A stretch of DNA of 64,000 nucleotides, taken from NCBI RefSeq assembly GCF_905163445.1, contig NC_053189.1, positions 10,186,001 to 10,250,000 on the forward strand, read 5' to 3'. Position numbers and translations under genes: made by a program. This document shows, piece after piece, positions 10,425 to 22,085 of this stretch. The notes under the pieces are model-generated. The model was not told the origin of the DNA. It saw only the letters and a list, made by a program, of their open reading frames with translations, and did not search any database. The DNA is from Pararge aegeria (taxonomy: Eukaryota > Arthropoda > Insecta > Lepidoptera > Nymphalidae). How positions within the stretch are numbered: the stretch's first letter is position 1; every line of letters begins with the position of its first letter.

Positions 10425-11303
10425 AAGTTAGCACGCATGCGTACGTCAGTTACGCGCACTGCGCCTGCGCGTTTGACGTTTACACGGCGGTGGTGTAGTC
10501 AAGATCCGATTAACAACGTCAGTTTTATTATTTTCATAAACCTACCCTGTCAATAATAAATTAAGCGATATCTGTATGTTGTGCCATTTGATTTTAAACT
10601 TTTTTTCTTATTTCCGATTTATAAACACCATCTACTATACCATGTGTTTTTTAAGAATTGCATTATTCATCAGTGACTAAGGAAAGTGTCTAGTGATTTT
10701 GCTATGCAGATTTTAATGGAAAAGGATTTTCTCATTTTTGTGATATAACGTATTGTTAAAAATAATACCTGAGCTCGCATGCGCGTCGGTCGCAGTATAC
10801 TTTAATTAATCCTATTCTATTTTCAAATGATTCCCGACGTTCCTGACATGTGTATCTAACTTCACAATACTGCATCCCGCTCGCACGCGGCAACGCGCTC
10901 ATTCATGCGATTAGCCAGCCGACAGCCACCCAATATTTGAATAGGGAATTTCGGGATAGCACGCGACTCGAGGCGACTCGCACTCGCAGCTGTCAAATCA
11001 AGTGGCACAAACGTAGTATACGCACGTTTATTCATCCCTTTATTTAAAAATCTTGTTATTATTATTACTAATTTTTGACTTTTCAGTGTCTTTACTTGTG
11101 TTTGTCCCGTGCAAAAACAATGTGAAAAGTGGTTGTTATGTAAATTTTCTGAGTAAATTGTATCCTTTTTGATATAAAAATCAATAACTAAACACGTAAA
11201 ATGTGATGTGGTCTCTAAGTGCCAAGTGGATCGTGATGAAGGAATTTGTTATTTGTGCGATATTTTAATCGAACACTCATAAAGGATACATTGGGAAAAG
11301 AAA
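10425..11303 (+). promoter_or_regulatory. Candidate alternative promoter and 5'UTR
   Basis: A CpG-rich patch (10425-10510) carries CACGCATGCGTACG and CACTGCGCCTGCGCG. A second patch at 10780 has CTCGCATGCGCGTCGG. These resemble NRF-1/Ewg sites. TCAGT initiator-like words occur at about 10670 and 11084. The region is far richer in CpG than its AT-rich surroundings and lies just upstream of the ATG at 11304. A 65-codon frame (10850-11047) within it is more likely 5'UTR than protein. Confidence 0.35.
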
Positions 11304-11340
11304 ATGCGGATCAAGACTTATTCAGACTTTCGCCCTAATG
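11304..11340 (+). CDS. Candidate alternative first coding exon (12 codons plus 1 base)
   Basis: The ATG has A at -3 (AAAATGC). It reads MRIKTYSDFRPN and then one G before GTAAAT, an acceptable donor at 11341 followed by a T-run. The exon therefore ends in phase 1, the same as the exon at 2502-2562. That is what alternative first exons feeding one common downstream exon must do. The short peptide names no family. The upstream CpG-rich DNA supports a promoter. It could still be a chance ATG with a chance GT. Confidence 0.38.
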
Positions 11341-13090
11341 GTAAATATTTTTTTTTTCTAAATACCTACTTACTTACTATATACTACTTACTGCATGTTT
11401 ATAAACATTGGTGTTACTTCTTTGCAATAGTCAATTCTCTATCTATTAATCAGAGATATTAAATTGAAAATTTAATTAAATTATAGAGATGGTTTTTTTA
11501 ATTATTGTATAATTTTCGAATATAACTAGATAAGTTACTTTAATAAATTTCTTACTTTAATAACGTAACTCATGTTCCAATTTATTAATCAATTCTCTTT
11601 AAATTTAACTATCGATTCGTACTATACTATGACGTGTTTTATGAATCATTCATTAGACTCGGTTTTATGTAAATGTGATGGCAGCTGATTGTTCAATACA
11701 ATGCCAATAAAAGCATAGTAGGTACCTATTCAGTAGGCTTACCTATATCTTTATATTTATATATCTAACTTGGATACTTCCGTCTTCTATAAAACTGATC
11801 TGGTCAATAATACACGAAGAGGGCTGCTGAATGGGATAAGAGCAAGCTTATCCTACTTGGATACAAACGCCAAAGCAGCCCAGAATAGCCCATTGAACCA
11901 ATACTGTTTTATGCGATAAACGATTATCTTTAGCGGTCAAAGGAGGGTGCTCCGAACGTTCACTTAATTTTTTATGTACCTAACACTTTGGTGTATCCCA
12001 ACGTGCGCTCAGATCCAGGGACGCTAGGTCTATTTGAGACCCACCACGTTGTATTTTATTGTGTTTAATTTATTGGGAGGACGCCTGCCATTGCCAGACG
12101 TGTTTTCTGTCCTATGTAACGAACATCCCGCGATTGAGAAGATTCACCATCTTAGACAGTTAAGAACAGCATGCATAGCTGTTTAGCGTACACCTCTCCG
12201 CGCTGCATGAACCAACAAATATCTACGAAACAAAGGAGACTTTCCAAGACAGGAACATTTCAGAAAATTGATTCTAAGCAAAATAAGGCTCCAGTTTTTG
12301 TTTCCGGTACGGAAATATTTTCTATGCCTTCGAATATAGCTGATGCTAGTTTACAAATTAGATTTTTGACTTTACCAATATCAACTAGGAAGTTAATGTC
12401 GGTAAACTTGCTAGATTACCAGCTATATCTTGGTAATCTTTTCTAGATTACCAGCTCGTCATTTCAATCCCAGGAGAACCTAGGATTTGAGTAACGATAT
12501 AGATTTAATATCCTCCGACAAAAAACGCGCAATTTGTTCTGGAACGTCGACCCCTTAAAAATTACGCAGCCGTCAGACTCAGAGACTTGTGACGCTTATG
12601 ATTTGAGTTTCATAGCATTCATAATCTTGATCAAACCGCACCCGACCTCGACAGCCACAATTACTCCAATGACCGACCGTTGAGTCGGGGCAAGTAATCG
12701 TACAATTTAAAACGTTTAAACGTCAGTTCGCATTTGCGTCTTTTCAGCGAATATATATGTCTGCAGATTTTGTTTTAAATCTACAAAGAGATGGATAAAT
12801 TGAAGGAAAAGCGTATTAAGGAGTGTATTGATAGTTGTTAGTAGTAAAAGAATGTTTTGAATACTTAAAAAATCATTTATATTTAGCAGGCCTTTTTTTA
12901 GCTCCAAAAAGACTAGCACCTTTTAGAGACGATATACAGATATCATTAATTTATGTTGGTTTCTAGTGAGTCGATTGTTAAAAGTAGAAGATAAGGGTCG
13001 AAATTAAACCTTCAATATAACTAACCTACCTACTGTCTAGGGTTAAACTGAAAGTGGATACGCTACGCTGTCTGTATATATTTAAATCCT
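11341..13090. other. No gene recognised; putative intron
   Basis: AT-rich. A 91-codon frame at 12171-12446 shows no domain, has no good splice sites around it and is not called. Confidence 0.4.
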
Positions 13091-13120
13091 CCTGAATATA
13101 TATATATATATATATTCAGG
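13091..13120. repeat. 30-bp perfect palindrome with (TA)n core
   Basis: CCTGAA, nine TA dinucleotides, then TTCAGG reads the same on both strands. It may be an expanded (TA)n flanked by complementary ends, or a foldback tip. Confidence 0.85.
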
Positions 13121-14344
13121 GGACTAATGCCTTTTAAGCAACATTGGATTTATGTAATGTAGCATTGTTAATGCCTGACGGGTTTAATAATTGGAATGCG
13201 TCAACATTTTTAAAGTGACATTTTTTGTTGTATAGTAATAACGCGTCAAACCTCGAGGATCGGAATTCGGGCCTCCATAATCCATCTTTATGGCCGCACA
13301 TTTATCATGCCTTTTTTGCTAACAGAAATGACACCACGTTTCAGATAAGGCGCAATGATTTTAAGATTAGACCAGTTTGACACTTTCTTATCGCGGTTTT
13401 GAAGAGCGATAAACAGATGTAATATTATAGATGTAGATTATTGTACATCACTCGCGTCCCTAATTAACTGAGACATCATCATACCCTAAGTACCTAAGTA
13501 GTTACCTAGTACAACATAACAAACATCCACACTTTCACATTTATTATATTAGTAGGATTATTATGGAGAGGCGCGTGTATTGCACCGCCGACCACAAACA
13601 AGTACCTACGCATGGCATGTACCTATATCAAATGCGGCAGCTGACTTTTGTTTCCAAAATGGCGCCGCCTGAAATCTGCCGCCTAGGGTTAAGGTCCTCG
13701 GTAATCACGCTACGCTTCTGTATAGGGTTTAACTGATGAGATCATACCATATGTGTGTATGCGATACGAATTAATTTAATTTCTGTCTGTCATATGTTAC
13801 GCGAGCATCCCTGCCGCGATGAATCACCACGGCCGATGAGCAGGACACGGGCACTTGACAGCCGGCATTATAATAAATACCACTGGAATGCGCTTATAAT
13901 GTTAACTACGATTACATTGAGGAGAATAACGCTACCATAGTAGCCACATGGGCACTTAAACTATTATTAAATTAAGTTAATTTGTAAGTAGGTATGCCTA
14001 AAATTATACGTAAATCGAAATAAACTTGATTTTGAGAGAGCCTTCTGGATGATGTATGAAATGATTATGAATGCGGTGCCTTACTTCATGATTTCTTAAT
14101 GATTTATTCTTCTGAGAAATTATAACTGTTGCCAAAATTCATGTGTCGTAAAAATACTTAGAGGTTTAGATATTTCTAAACATCTCAGTATTAACCTTAT
14201 ATTAACCTTATTTTAATTAAACCTCTAACCATTTCAAAATGTCAAGATTTCAGTCCCATAGAGAACTTGGTGTCTTTAGCCTTTTTACTTGTGTCCAGAA
14301 AAGGATTGAAAGGAAACTAAACCGACTTCCATACCAAAAACAAC
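13121..14344. other. No gene recognised
   Basis: It contains a scrap of a Helitron-like start (ATTATATTAGTAGGATT near 13543, minus sense). The frame at 13755-13940 is not supported as a gene. Confidence 0.4.
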
Positions 14345-14579
14345 CTTCTTTCTCATACGAGAGAATAATTTAGAGCATAGACCTACCAATCACCACCGCT
14401 GCTCCAATAAGGTTTGGCAGCTGTACTGATCCCTTTAGCACAAGGGATGTGCATTTCTTAACTCCGGTCTGGTACTAAGTTTTTTTTTACAGAAATATAA
14501 TTATTGGTCAGACCCGAGAATCGACCCATAACCTCGTGATCAGTTTAACATGCTAACCACCAGACTAACGAAGCAGTTG
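14345..14579 (-). mobile_element. SINE D copy
   Basis: The minus-strand head CTTCGTTAGTCTGGTGGTTA and the B-box region CGATTCTCGGGTC lie at 14505-14575. The body with GCTGCTCCAATAAGG precedes them on the + strand. It is diverged but has the same layout as 3071-3430. Confidence 0.65.
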
Positions 14580-15889
14580 CTGCGTGCAATTACTAGCATA
14601 ATACGCACCAAAATATTATAAATGCGACCAACTAATGCGGTCAACTAGGTAGAAGCGGCTAGAAAAACTGAAAAATCGGAAGTGTATACAGGTTTTTGTT
14701 AAGTGAAAATTATCTTGCCTTTAAAAGTGTGTCCAGGCATTGTTACAAGCTAACGAGCCAGTTTGTTGAAACTTATCGCGCTCTATTGTTTTTACCCTCG
14801 ATACAATAGCGGACACTAATCTTTGTGGTCTTCTTATTTACGTGTATAACGCTGCCTGTACTTATTAGTGCAGCATTGTCATATACTACGGTTTACCTTA
14901 ATAGTAATAGGGGATTTTTTTGTTGTGAGAGCGCTTGTCCGGGGAAGTTCTACCGCCATGCTGTTTACTTTTAATCAATCAGCATTGATATGTGTGACCA
15001 TACTCTTATGACCATACTTCATACTTATTATGAAAATTAAGCTGAATTTGCTATACTCCGCGAAAAGCAGGAGAATCTGTATGGTGTAATTTATAAATTC
15101 TTCAATCCTTATACTCCACACCAAACAGATCTTCGGCCTCAACCTCTACGCACGTTTCGCTCCGAAACCGGAGTATTCTCAGGAGATGTTGACTTTACAA
15201 TCAATAATTATCAAGTGAATAAGGCTTAATTTTCATTATATAGCAGGAGATAATCCTAAAAAGTAGCTCATAACCATTTTTTTGCACTTCTAAGCAAGTT
15301 TAATCCCGTTTTAGTTATAAAATACATTTAAAATTATTGAAACACGCTGTATATCAGATTATGAATAGCCCATAATCTATAATCTCATATTTTGCCGCGC
15401 CGCTAGGTCTAATTTGACTAATTTTATATGACAAATTGATCTTACGGTGTGTAATTAGATAGAGACAATCCTTGTCCTGAAAAGTGTAGTTTTATCTTTC
15501 TTTGACGCAGCAACAGGGCAATGGATTTATAAGATTTCTTGCGTAGTAAGTTTAATTATAAGTAACTTATCTCAAAAAATTGCAAAATTCTATTAGATTA
15601 ATGTAATGATTTTTTCAGTTTGTACCTCTTTAAGTTTAAATGGCTTAACAGTATTTGAGAAAATTTGGTTTTAGGTCATGGAACAAATACAAATTCGTCT
15701 CAAAAATCCCACATATATTTTAAAAGTTGTTTTGTTGTTGGATCTTTATTATCCCGAGATAAAAATAGGCTATTTGACCTAAATGCGTCTGCGGCTTTTC
15801 CACAAAGCAAATTATTAGGTTGATCCGCTGCTCTGGTGTTGTTGACAAACCAACAAACATAATTCAAGGTACCGTATTCCACGGTTTGG
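14580..15889. other. No gene recognised
   Basis: AT-rich. The 60-codon minus frame at 15700-15882 has no support. Confidence 0.4.
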
Positions 15890-16065
15890 AATTTTTACTA
15901 GTCTGGCAAGGCTTGAGGCGTAGCCACGGTACTACCCTACTGACAGAGACGAGCTGTTAAGCGATTTAGAGTTCCGGTACGATGACACGATGCCGTATAG
16001 ATACAGATTATATGCCATACCCCTAGCAGAATTCGCGCTTCCATCTTAGACTGACTGCACGATCA
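15890..16065 (+). mobile_element. SINE C fragment, 5' truncated
   Basis: TAGTCTGGCAAGGCTTGAGG, GCGATTTAGAGTTCCGGTAC, CCATACCCCTAGCAG and TTCCATCTTAGACTG follow the order of the SINE C body. The tRNA-like head and the 3' tail are missing. Confidence 0.65.
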
Positions 16066-16129
16066 CTTATAATAATAACTAAATTAATTGAAAATTTAAA
16101 AATCCAGGACGCAAAATAATAAAAGTAGT

Positions 16130-16245
16130 ATCTAGTGTTCTAGACTGGACTAGATATGCTCTTTCACTTGGTACGGACACACATACATACACAAAGATAC
16201 GTAAAACTTATAAACCCATGGTTTTTGCATTGTGGGTTAAATATA
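16130..16245. mobile_element. Repeat F fragment
   Basis: GGACACACATACATACACAA, AAACTTATAAACCC and GTTTTTGCATTGTGGGTTAA resemble the 3' side of repeat F at 35800-35876. It is short and diverged. Confidence 0.4.
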
Positions 16246-16495
16246 AAGACCAGACCATCGAATATACAATGGATTACACAGGAATAGAAATATTTTTAAA
16301 CCGTATTTATATAATTTTGCATGATAAAGTCAACTTTCCAACGACGTAGAAAGCGAATGGGAAATAAGGTTACGAATGCATTGCATACAATAGAACGTTA
16401 CTCTTTAACTTTATGGTACCGGGAAAAGATCCAAAGTCTTCACATTCACGGTGACCTTTTTATTGTCCTACAGTGACAACCCCTTCATTAATCTA

Positions 16496-16570
16496 CTAGT
16501 TGTTGCCCGCGACCTCGTCTGCGTTTGTTTTGCCGTAGGAAAAATTTATTTGAGAGATATGTAGCATTCA
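16496..16570 (-). mobile_element. Helitron-like 3' end fragment
   Basis: Starting at CTAG, the stretch TAGTTGTTGCCCGCGACCTC is the complement of the CGCGGGCAACAGCTAG ending seen at 21439. A 92-codon frame reading through it (16525-16803) is not a gene. Confidence 0.55.
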
Positions 16571-18512
16571 ATTTAGGTGTAGTACCTACTACCGATATTT
16601 TTAAATTGTGTATTAACTCTGTAAATGGGTTATCCAACACTTCAATAATTTTTCAGATAGTACCCGTAGTTTCTGAGATGAGCGCGTTCAAGCAAATGAA
16701 TAAGCATACTCTTCAGTTTTATATTAGTATAAGATTAGCACTTAAAGTATCGCTCGGTTATATTGAAAATATGATTACTTTACTGCACAAACCTAATAAA
16801 TAAACCTGCGAATGGTAATAATACATCAAATGGAGTGATTTTTGTATATATTTAGTACGAAAACAAGAAATAAAATCGAAGTATAAAAAACTCATGGCAT
16901 GTACACGGCAGCTTGGAGATTTCTTCCAGGGGCTATGGAACCGAATCATATTTTGAATGTTCAAACCTTAGAAAGTTAGCCAATAAAGCTATAGTAAGGA
17001 TAGTGCTCTCTAGTAGAACATATGCTTAGGAGGAGGAGGAGGACCAAAACGATCGTTAATACCACCACCGCTCGTCTTCGCTCACACTTACTATAGGATG
17101 ATTCTTACTCTATTATAATTTTCCTTCAAAAATACTTATTAAATTTTGTTTTCAATTATTACTATTAAGTAAATTGGATACATTAACTGATACGCCATTC
17201 TAAGGCAAAAAAAGCTCACTGTTTATAGAAGCCTATTGAGTCGCGTTTTCCCCACGTGCATGCCTACCCTTGAATGACTTCACCCTCGGCTGAAGGCAGG
17301 GGAGCCTATCCGCAATCAATCGATACCACCCTCGTCTTCATTCACGTAAATATTTACTCAAGTATCTACTTGGAAGAACGGAACCTATTTTTAGACTTCT
17401 TTTGAGACTTCAGATGAATCCGATAGAAGTGGTCAAATAATATCTAAGTCCCAATCAGTTATTGAACTTTGAGAGGTTTATTACGAGTACTATAGAGAAA
17501 ATAGCGATGTTTTGCGCGACAGAAAAATAAGCAAAGCAGAATTTTCAACAGACTTAAAAAACAGGAGGAGGTTATACGATTGGACTGTTTGGTTTTTTTT
17601 ATGTTATATATTGCTTGAGTTTTTTTTAAGTCTGAGTAAGTCCGAAACGAAAAAGCAATATTACTAGACGAACCTTGATAACAAACGGCAAATGAGTGAT
17701 GGTAATGTCATACGCATTTCTTTGGTTTTTAAATTTGGAATTATTATGAAATCATTATTTAAATTTAGAATCCTGCTCAAAAATTAATGTTGATATTTTA
17801 CAAAAGTAATATTTCTTTTCCGTTATCTTTTTGTACCCTCAGTGGGTTGCTATGTTCAGAATACGTCTGAATTATGATAAAATTGAGAAGCGCACAGCAC
17901 ATAGCTTTAGGGGACTATGCATTTTGGTGTCCTGAGGTACTCGAATAGCGACCCCGAACCTGAAACTCAGCACATCAACTCAGCAGTACATCTATTTACT
18001 AGTCAGACGGATGACATCAAGCCAGGCAAAACGCTGTTGGAAGCAATACAGTAGGTACATACATTGATGTGTGGAAATCCCTGTAAGAGATCTATTTGCA
18101 ACAGTAGATGCCCATCAGTTGCAATGTCAAAACATTCAACAATTTTACTAAAGACGAACTTAGTCCATGATATAGTTGGATAACTTTAATGTGGCGAGGA
18201 TCAAATAGATTGATGAAATTCTTTGCACGAGAGACTGCTGTCTGTTTTAATGAAATTATAGTCAGACGACGGAGTAAATCATACAAATAAGACCAAAATA
18301 ATCACGTCCCGGCGAAGGAAACTGCTGAATCATTCGCCGCATAAGCCGCTAAGAAAATAACAACACACTCAAGCTAAATGGCAACAAAGTCTCAAGAATA
18401 AACTCTTATAAAGTAATACTTTTTCTTTCGCAGTGTAACTAAAACTGAAAGTTATATAATTTTGTGGACACACATGCCATCCACGGTATTAGGTAATACA
18501 AGTTAAGTATTT
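16571..18512. other. No gene recognised
   Basis: AT-rich with short frames only. An AGGAGGAGGAGGACC purine run occurs at 17029. Confidence 0.45.
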
Positions 18513-18688
18513 CACAAGCGTACGCTTGTGTTATGGGTACTAAGACAACTGATGAATATTTTTATGAATAACATACATAAATGCTTAAAATATACATACA
18601 CCCAGACACTGAAAAATATACATGCTCATCACACAGACATTTTCCAGTAGTGGGAATCGAACCCACGGCCTGGGGCACAGAAAGCAGA
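18513..18688 (-). mobile_element. SINE B copy, head truncated
   Basis: GTTATGGGTACTAAGACAAC, the AATAACATACATAAATGC body and GGGAATCGAACCCACGGCC (complement of the B box) match 7526-7780. It stops at AGAAAGCAG, before the A-box region. An 18-bp palindrome (CACAAGCGTACGCTTGTG, 18513-18530) lies at its 3' edge. Confidence 0.75.
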
Positions 18689-20030
18689 AGCAAAATCTAG
18701 AAGTTTATTTACTTAACTAAACCTACCTACGTACGACTTTCTATTTAGGAAGAATTTGTTTTCGTTTGCTTTAAGATGGACAACATTCATCACTGGTAGT
18801 TTAGCATCGTTTCTTGTTATTTTAAAGCTATAATTATCTAATACGGAAATTACTTCTCTTTGAAGTCGGCGGCTTGTATAACACTAGTCAGGTATATATA
18901 ATCATCACAGAACTCAGAACGTACAGAAACCGTACACGACAAATATTAAAGCATTAAAAACCACTCCACTTTAGTAGTGTTTCTCGAACAGGCGGTCAGT
19001 AACTCTATTCCATTTAGCAGTTTACAGTAATTCTTTTACCTCTAATGTGCTAAACGTTTACCATAAAATAGAGAAAATAGGAAAGTTTGTGAGGTAGCAA
19101 CATTCGGCGGGTGTGAAGTGAGACGTGCGCGGAGGGTTTTTAGGTTTTTTGAACACAGTGCACTACATGGCTACATGGCTGAAATGGGGTTTTGAGTATA
19201 CCTAATTCTGTGATAATCATTATTCACAGGCCTTCTGTCTCATATGAGAGAGAGAGACGGATTTAGGAGGGTGGGAGGGATTTGGTCATTGGACTGCTTA
19301 ATACCGAGTTGGCGGGTTTTAACTGTAAAAAATAACATGTTAGTGATAATTAACGGTACGAACAGCTTAACGCACCAAGGCATTGGAGAGTTACAGTCTA
19401 TTCACAGTAGGTACACACGATTACAATAACAAAATCATTATAATTTTGTTAATGCAAGAAGGGGGCTGTTTGACACTTCGAAACGCCATAAAGCAAAGTG
19501 AAGAGTATAAAAAAGGGAAAACTTATACAACAACTAAAAGACAAGGGTCAAGATAAGGCAAACGTGAAGCGGTACTAGTTACCCGAAAAGGCAATGTGAG
19601 CCTTGTTGTCTCTGACAAGGTGTTTCTGTACCAGGTGAAGTAAATTGCATCTGCCCGTGAACAGCGCTGGACTTTACGACAAATAACATAAATGGAAAAC
19701 TAGATGCTATATTATTCTCGTAAGATCACGGGTTGTGTGTTGCAGGTAATTGAACTTGTACCCTCTAATCCGTTTCTACACGGCATAATAGAACAGAATA
19801 CGTAATTTTAGGAAGGCTATATCTACACGTCTTTGCTCGAAGCCTTCCATCATACCAAACCTAATTGTAAAAAAAATTGTTCTAGCGATTAGAATCGACT
19901 ACGGTATCGAGCTCCGGATATGATTTCCGGGACTGGCCTAACATTTCAATCAAGGTTCAGTCAGCGTCAAACAACACGGGAAATCTTAAGTAATAAAAGT
20001 TAGTTATTTTTTATAACACGTGATATTAGC
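18689..20030. other. No gene recognised
   Basis: Includes a slightly GC-richer patch at 19095-19135 (GTGAGACGTGCGCGGAGGG) without an associated start codon or donor. The frame at 19244-19429 is not supported. Confidence 0.4.
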
Positions 20031-20031
20031 T

Positions 20032-20130
20032 TAATCCCGCTATCCCGCATAGAAGCAGCGTAGTGAGTCTGAGCTCCAATTACTCTATTAGGAGAGAGGA
20101 GACCCGTGCCCAGAATCAAGAAATGTATAA
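20032..20130 (+). mobile_element. SINE D 3' fragment
   Basis: GCAGCGTAGTGAGTCTGAGC and GGAGACCCGTGCCCAGAATC correspond to 3320-3385 of the copy at 3071. Confidence 0.55.
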
Positions 20131-20429
20131 GCCGATGGTGATAAAGTTACTTAATTGATCCGAGCCGCTTGGATCCCCCACTTTAAGGTGAAATCTTCGA
20201 GGGAGGTCTTAGTCGGCATATTGATGCAACTTGTAACAAATTAAATTATACCTTATAACAACAAAAGTTTTTCTTGTTCACGGTTCCACAATTACGCAGT
20301 TTTGTCTGATTATGTTTATAACTACTATTATTGCAGTGGAGATTACCTTAAAATTACAAACTGTATGAGCACGATTCAATATTTTAAATACGATGTTACA
20401 TTATTAGGCAACGCTCGAATAAGCAGGAA

Positions 20430-20865
20430 AAATATGAAAACGTGGCGAAACAGTTTTTAAAAATAAATAATGTAGTGCAGAACTCCTTTGTGGGGTTGAG
20501 TATACGCTTTTACAACATGATTCCTAAGGAAATTCTTGACCTACCAATGCATACATTTAAAAAATGTGTAAAAACGCATCTAGTACAGCGAGGTTACTAT
20601 ACATTTGATGAATTCCTCAATGACAAGGTAGAATGGAAGCAGCCAGCCTCGCTCTCATCTCCCGCAAGATAGCAAAATGATTGTAAATGTTGATGTTGGA
20701 AAAGAGCAACTACTGAGTTTCTTGCCGGCTCTTCTCGGTAGAATCTGCTTTCCGAACCGGTGGTAGAGTCACACAAACATGCATACTTGACGTTTCAAAA
20801 GTGCTTATATTACCTACCTGGCCTACTTGAAATAAATGAATTTTGAATTTTGAATTTTGAATAAA
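20430..20865 (+). mobile_element. 5'-truncated LINE with reverse-transcriptase protein C terminus
   Basis: The frame ending at 20672 encodes a tail typical of LINE ORF2 proteins after the reverse transcriptase domain, with the residues FYNMIPKEILDLP and KTHLVQRGYYTFDEFLNDK. It has no catalytic motif, because only the last 60 to 75 codons are present. The 3'-UTR follows (GAGCAACTACTGAGTTTCTT, CTTCTCGGTAGAATCTGC), ending in three copies of a GAATTTT-type repeat at 20838-20862. Related tails are at 4131, 39995 and 54735. Confidence 0.8.
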
Positions 20866-21070
20866 AAACTATGCTCTTTGATAAAACTTTAACTTTAGGT
20901 AAGTAGGTATAAGCCAATAACAACGGCTGATTCTTGTAAATCGACGATTGCTGTTTCAGGAATTAGGTCTTCTCGTGCAGTTTTTGTATGGAGATGTAAA
21001 GACACACTTGCAAATAAAATATCTAGTAGAATATTACACCTCATAGAATATAACACAATCCTTATCCTTA

Positions 21071-21439
21071 TCCTTACTAATATTATAAATGTCAATGTAA
21101 GTTTGTTTGTTACGCTTTCACGCAAAAACTCCTTAACCAATCCTCATGAAATTCGGTTCCTTTGGGAGAGGGGATGAGTGTTTGACGATTTTACACCATA
21201 ACTCCGAGAAATTATAATCGATTTAAATAATTATTTTTATACTATAGAGGTTATAATATGTGTTTAATTTTACCCCAACTATGGTTGGAGAAAGAGGACA
21301 GAACTCCTCAGCGGACAGCAGCCCCTCATTTAAGGCTTAGCGATATTGAATACTTTAATTTTTTTTAGATCTACAACTAAATTTAATGCCACAACAAAAA
21401 CCAAAATCAAAAGCAGACGAAGTCGCGGGCAACAGCTAG
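21071..21439 (+). mobile_element. Helitron-like non-autonomous element (369 bp)
   Basis: It starts TCCTTACTAATATTATAAAT and ends GCGGGCAACAGCTAG. The base before is A and the base after is T, as expected for a Helitron (5' TC, 3' CTRR, insertion between A and T). The start-end pair recurs at 33782, 39088, 59324 and 62876. There is no coding region. The 3' hairpin is weak, so the Helitron label rests on the termini. Confidence 0.65.
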
Positions 21440-21547
21440 TCATAAATAAAGTATTAACTTTTCTAAGAAGTATAGACCTAATTCAAACAATCTTTATATA
21501 TTTTAAAGAACCTCGTATAGTACCTGACACTATGGTAATATTTTTAG

Positions 21548-21838
21548 CCACGTTGGTTTAGGGGTTCGATTTAGTGTCAGGTGAGGATCAAGAGGTCCTG
21601 GTTTCATATCCCCGTACAAGTCCGAATTCTCAGTACAAGCCCGGAGTTAGGATATCGGTAATGTCAACTCCCGTGCCTCGGCGAGCACGTTAAGCCGTCG
21701 CGTCGGTAAGGGTTATTATCACTAACTTGTGACAATAGTCGTTAAAGCTCAGCTACTTCATTGGAGCAGCATGGATGTCTATTCTCTTATGAGGGATTCG
21801 GCCTGTGCCCAGCAATGGTACGTTAATATAAGGTAAGT
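21548..21838 (+). mobile_element. SINE D copy, diverged
   Basis: GGTTTAGGGGTTCGATTTAG and AGGTCCTGGTTTCATATCCC form a decayed tRNA-like head. The body has CGGCGAGCACGTTAAGCCGT and ends TTCGGCCTGTGCCCAGCAAT, in the same order as 3071-3430. Confidence 0.7.
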
Positions 21839-22051
21839 TATGGGACAAAAATGGGAGGTAATACCAAAAGCATTCCGCCCACCTTCCGTCCCAATATCCA
21901 CTTATTCCGGATAATAGTACCAAATGCCAAACACTGTGAAAGAAAAACAATATTTAGACATGCCGATTTTAGTTTCATACAGAGGTTTTGTAGAACACAT
22001 ACATACATACTTTTACATGACCTTAATGCAAGTTGGATGGTTTTAACCACA

Positions 22052-22085
22052 AAAAGAACTTAATATTCTCATATTAAGTTCTTTT
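22052..22085. repeat. Inverted repeat, 14-bp perfect arms
   Basis: AAAAGAACTTAATA (22052-22065) pairs with 22072-22085. Outside it, GGTTTTAACCAC and GATGGTTAAAAG extend the pairing with a few mismatches to about 26 bp. The right arm is echoed by AAGAAATTTAATATGAGAAT just downstream. Confidence 0.75.

Noticed and set aside
10850..11047. 65-codon frame in the CpG-rich block
   Set aside because: More likely 5'UTR or promoter DNA. It has no relation to the ATG at 11304 and no known domain.
12171..12446. 91-codon + frame
   Set aside because: No recognisable domain, no convincing splice signals, and composition like its surroundings.
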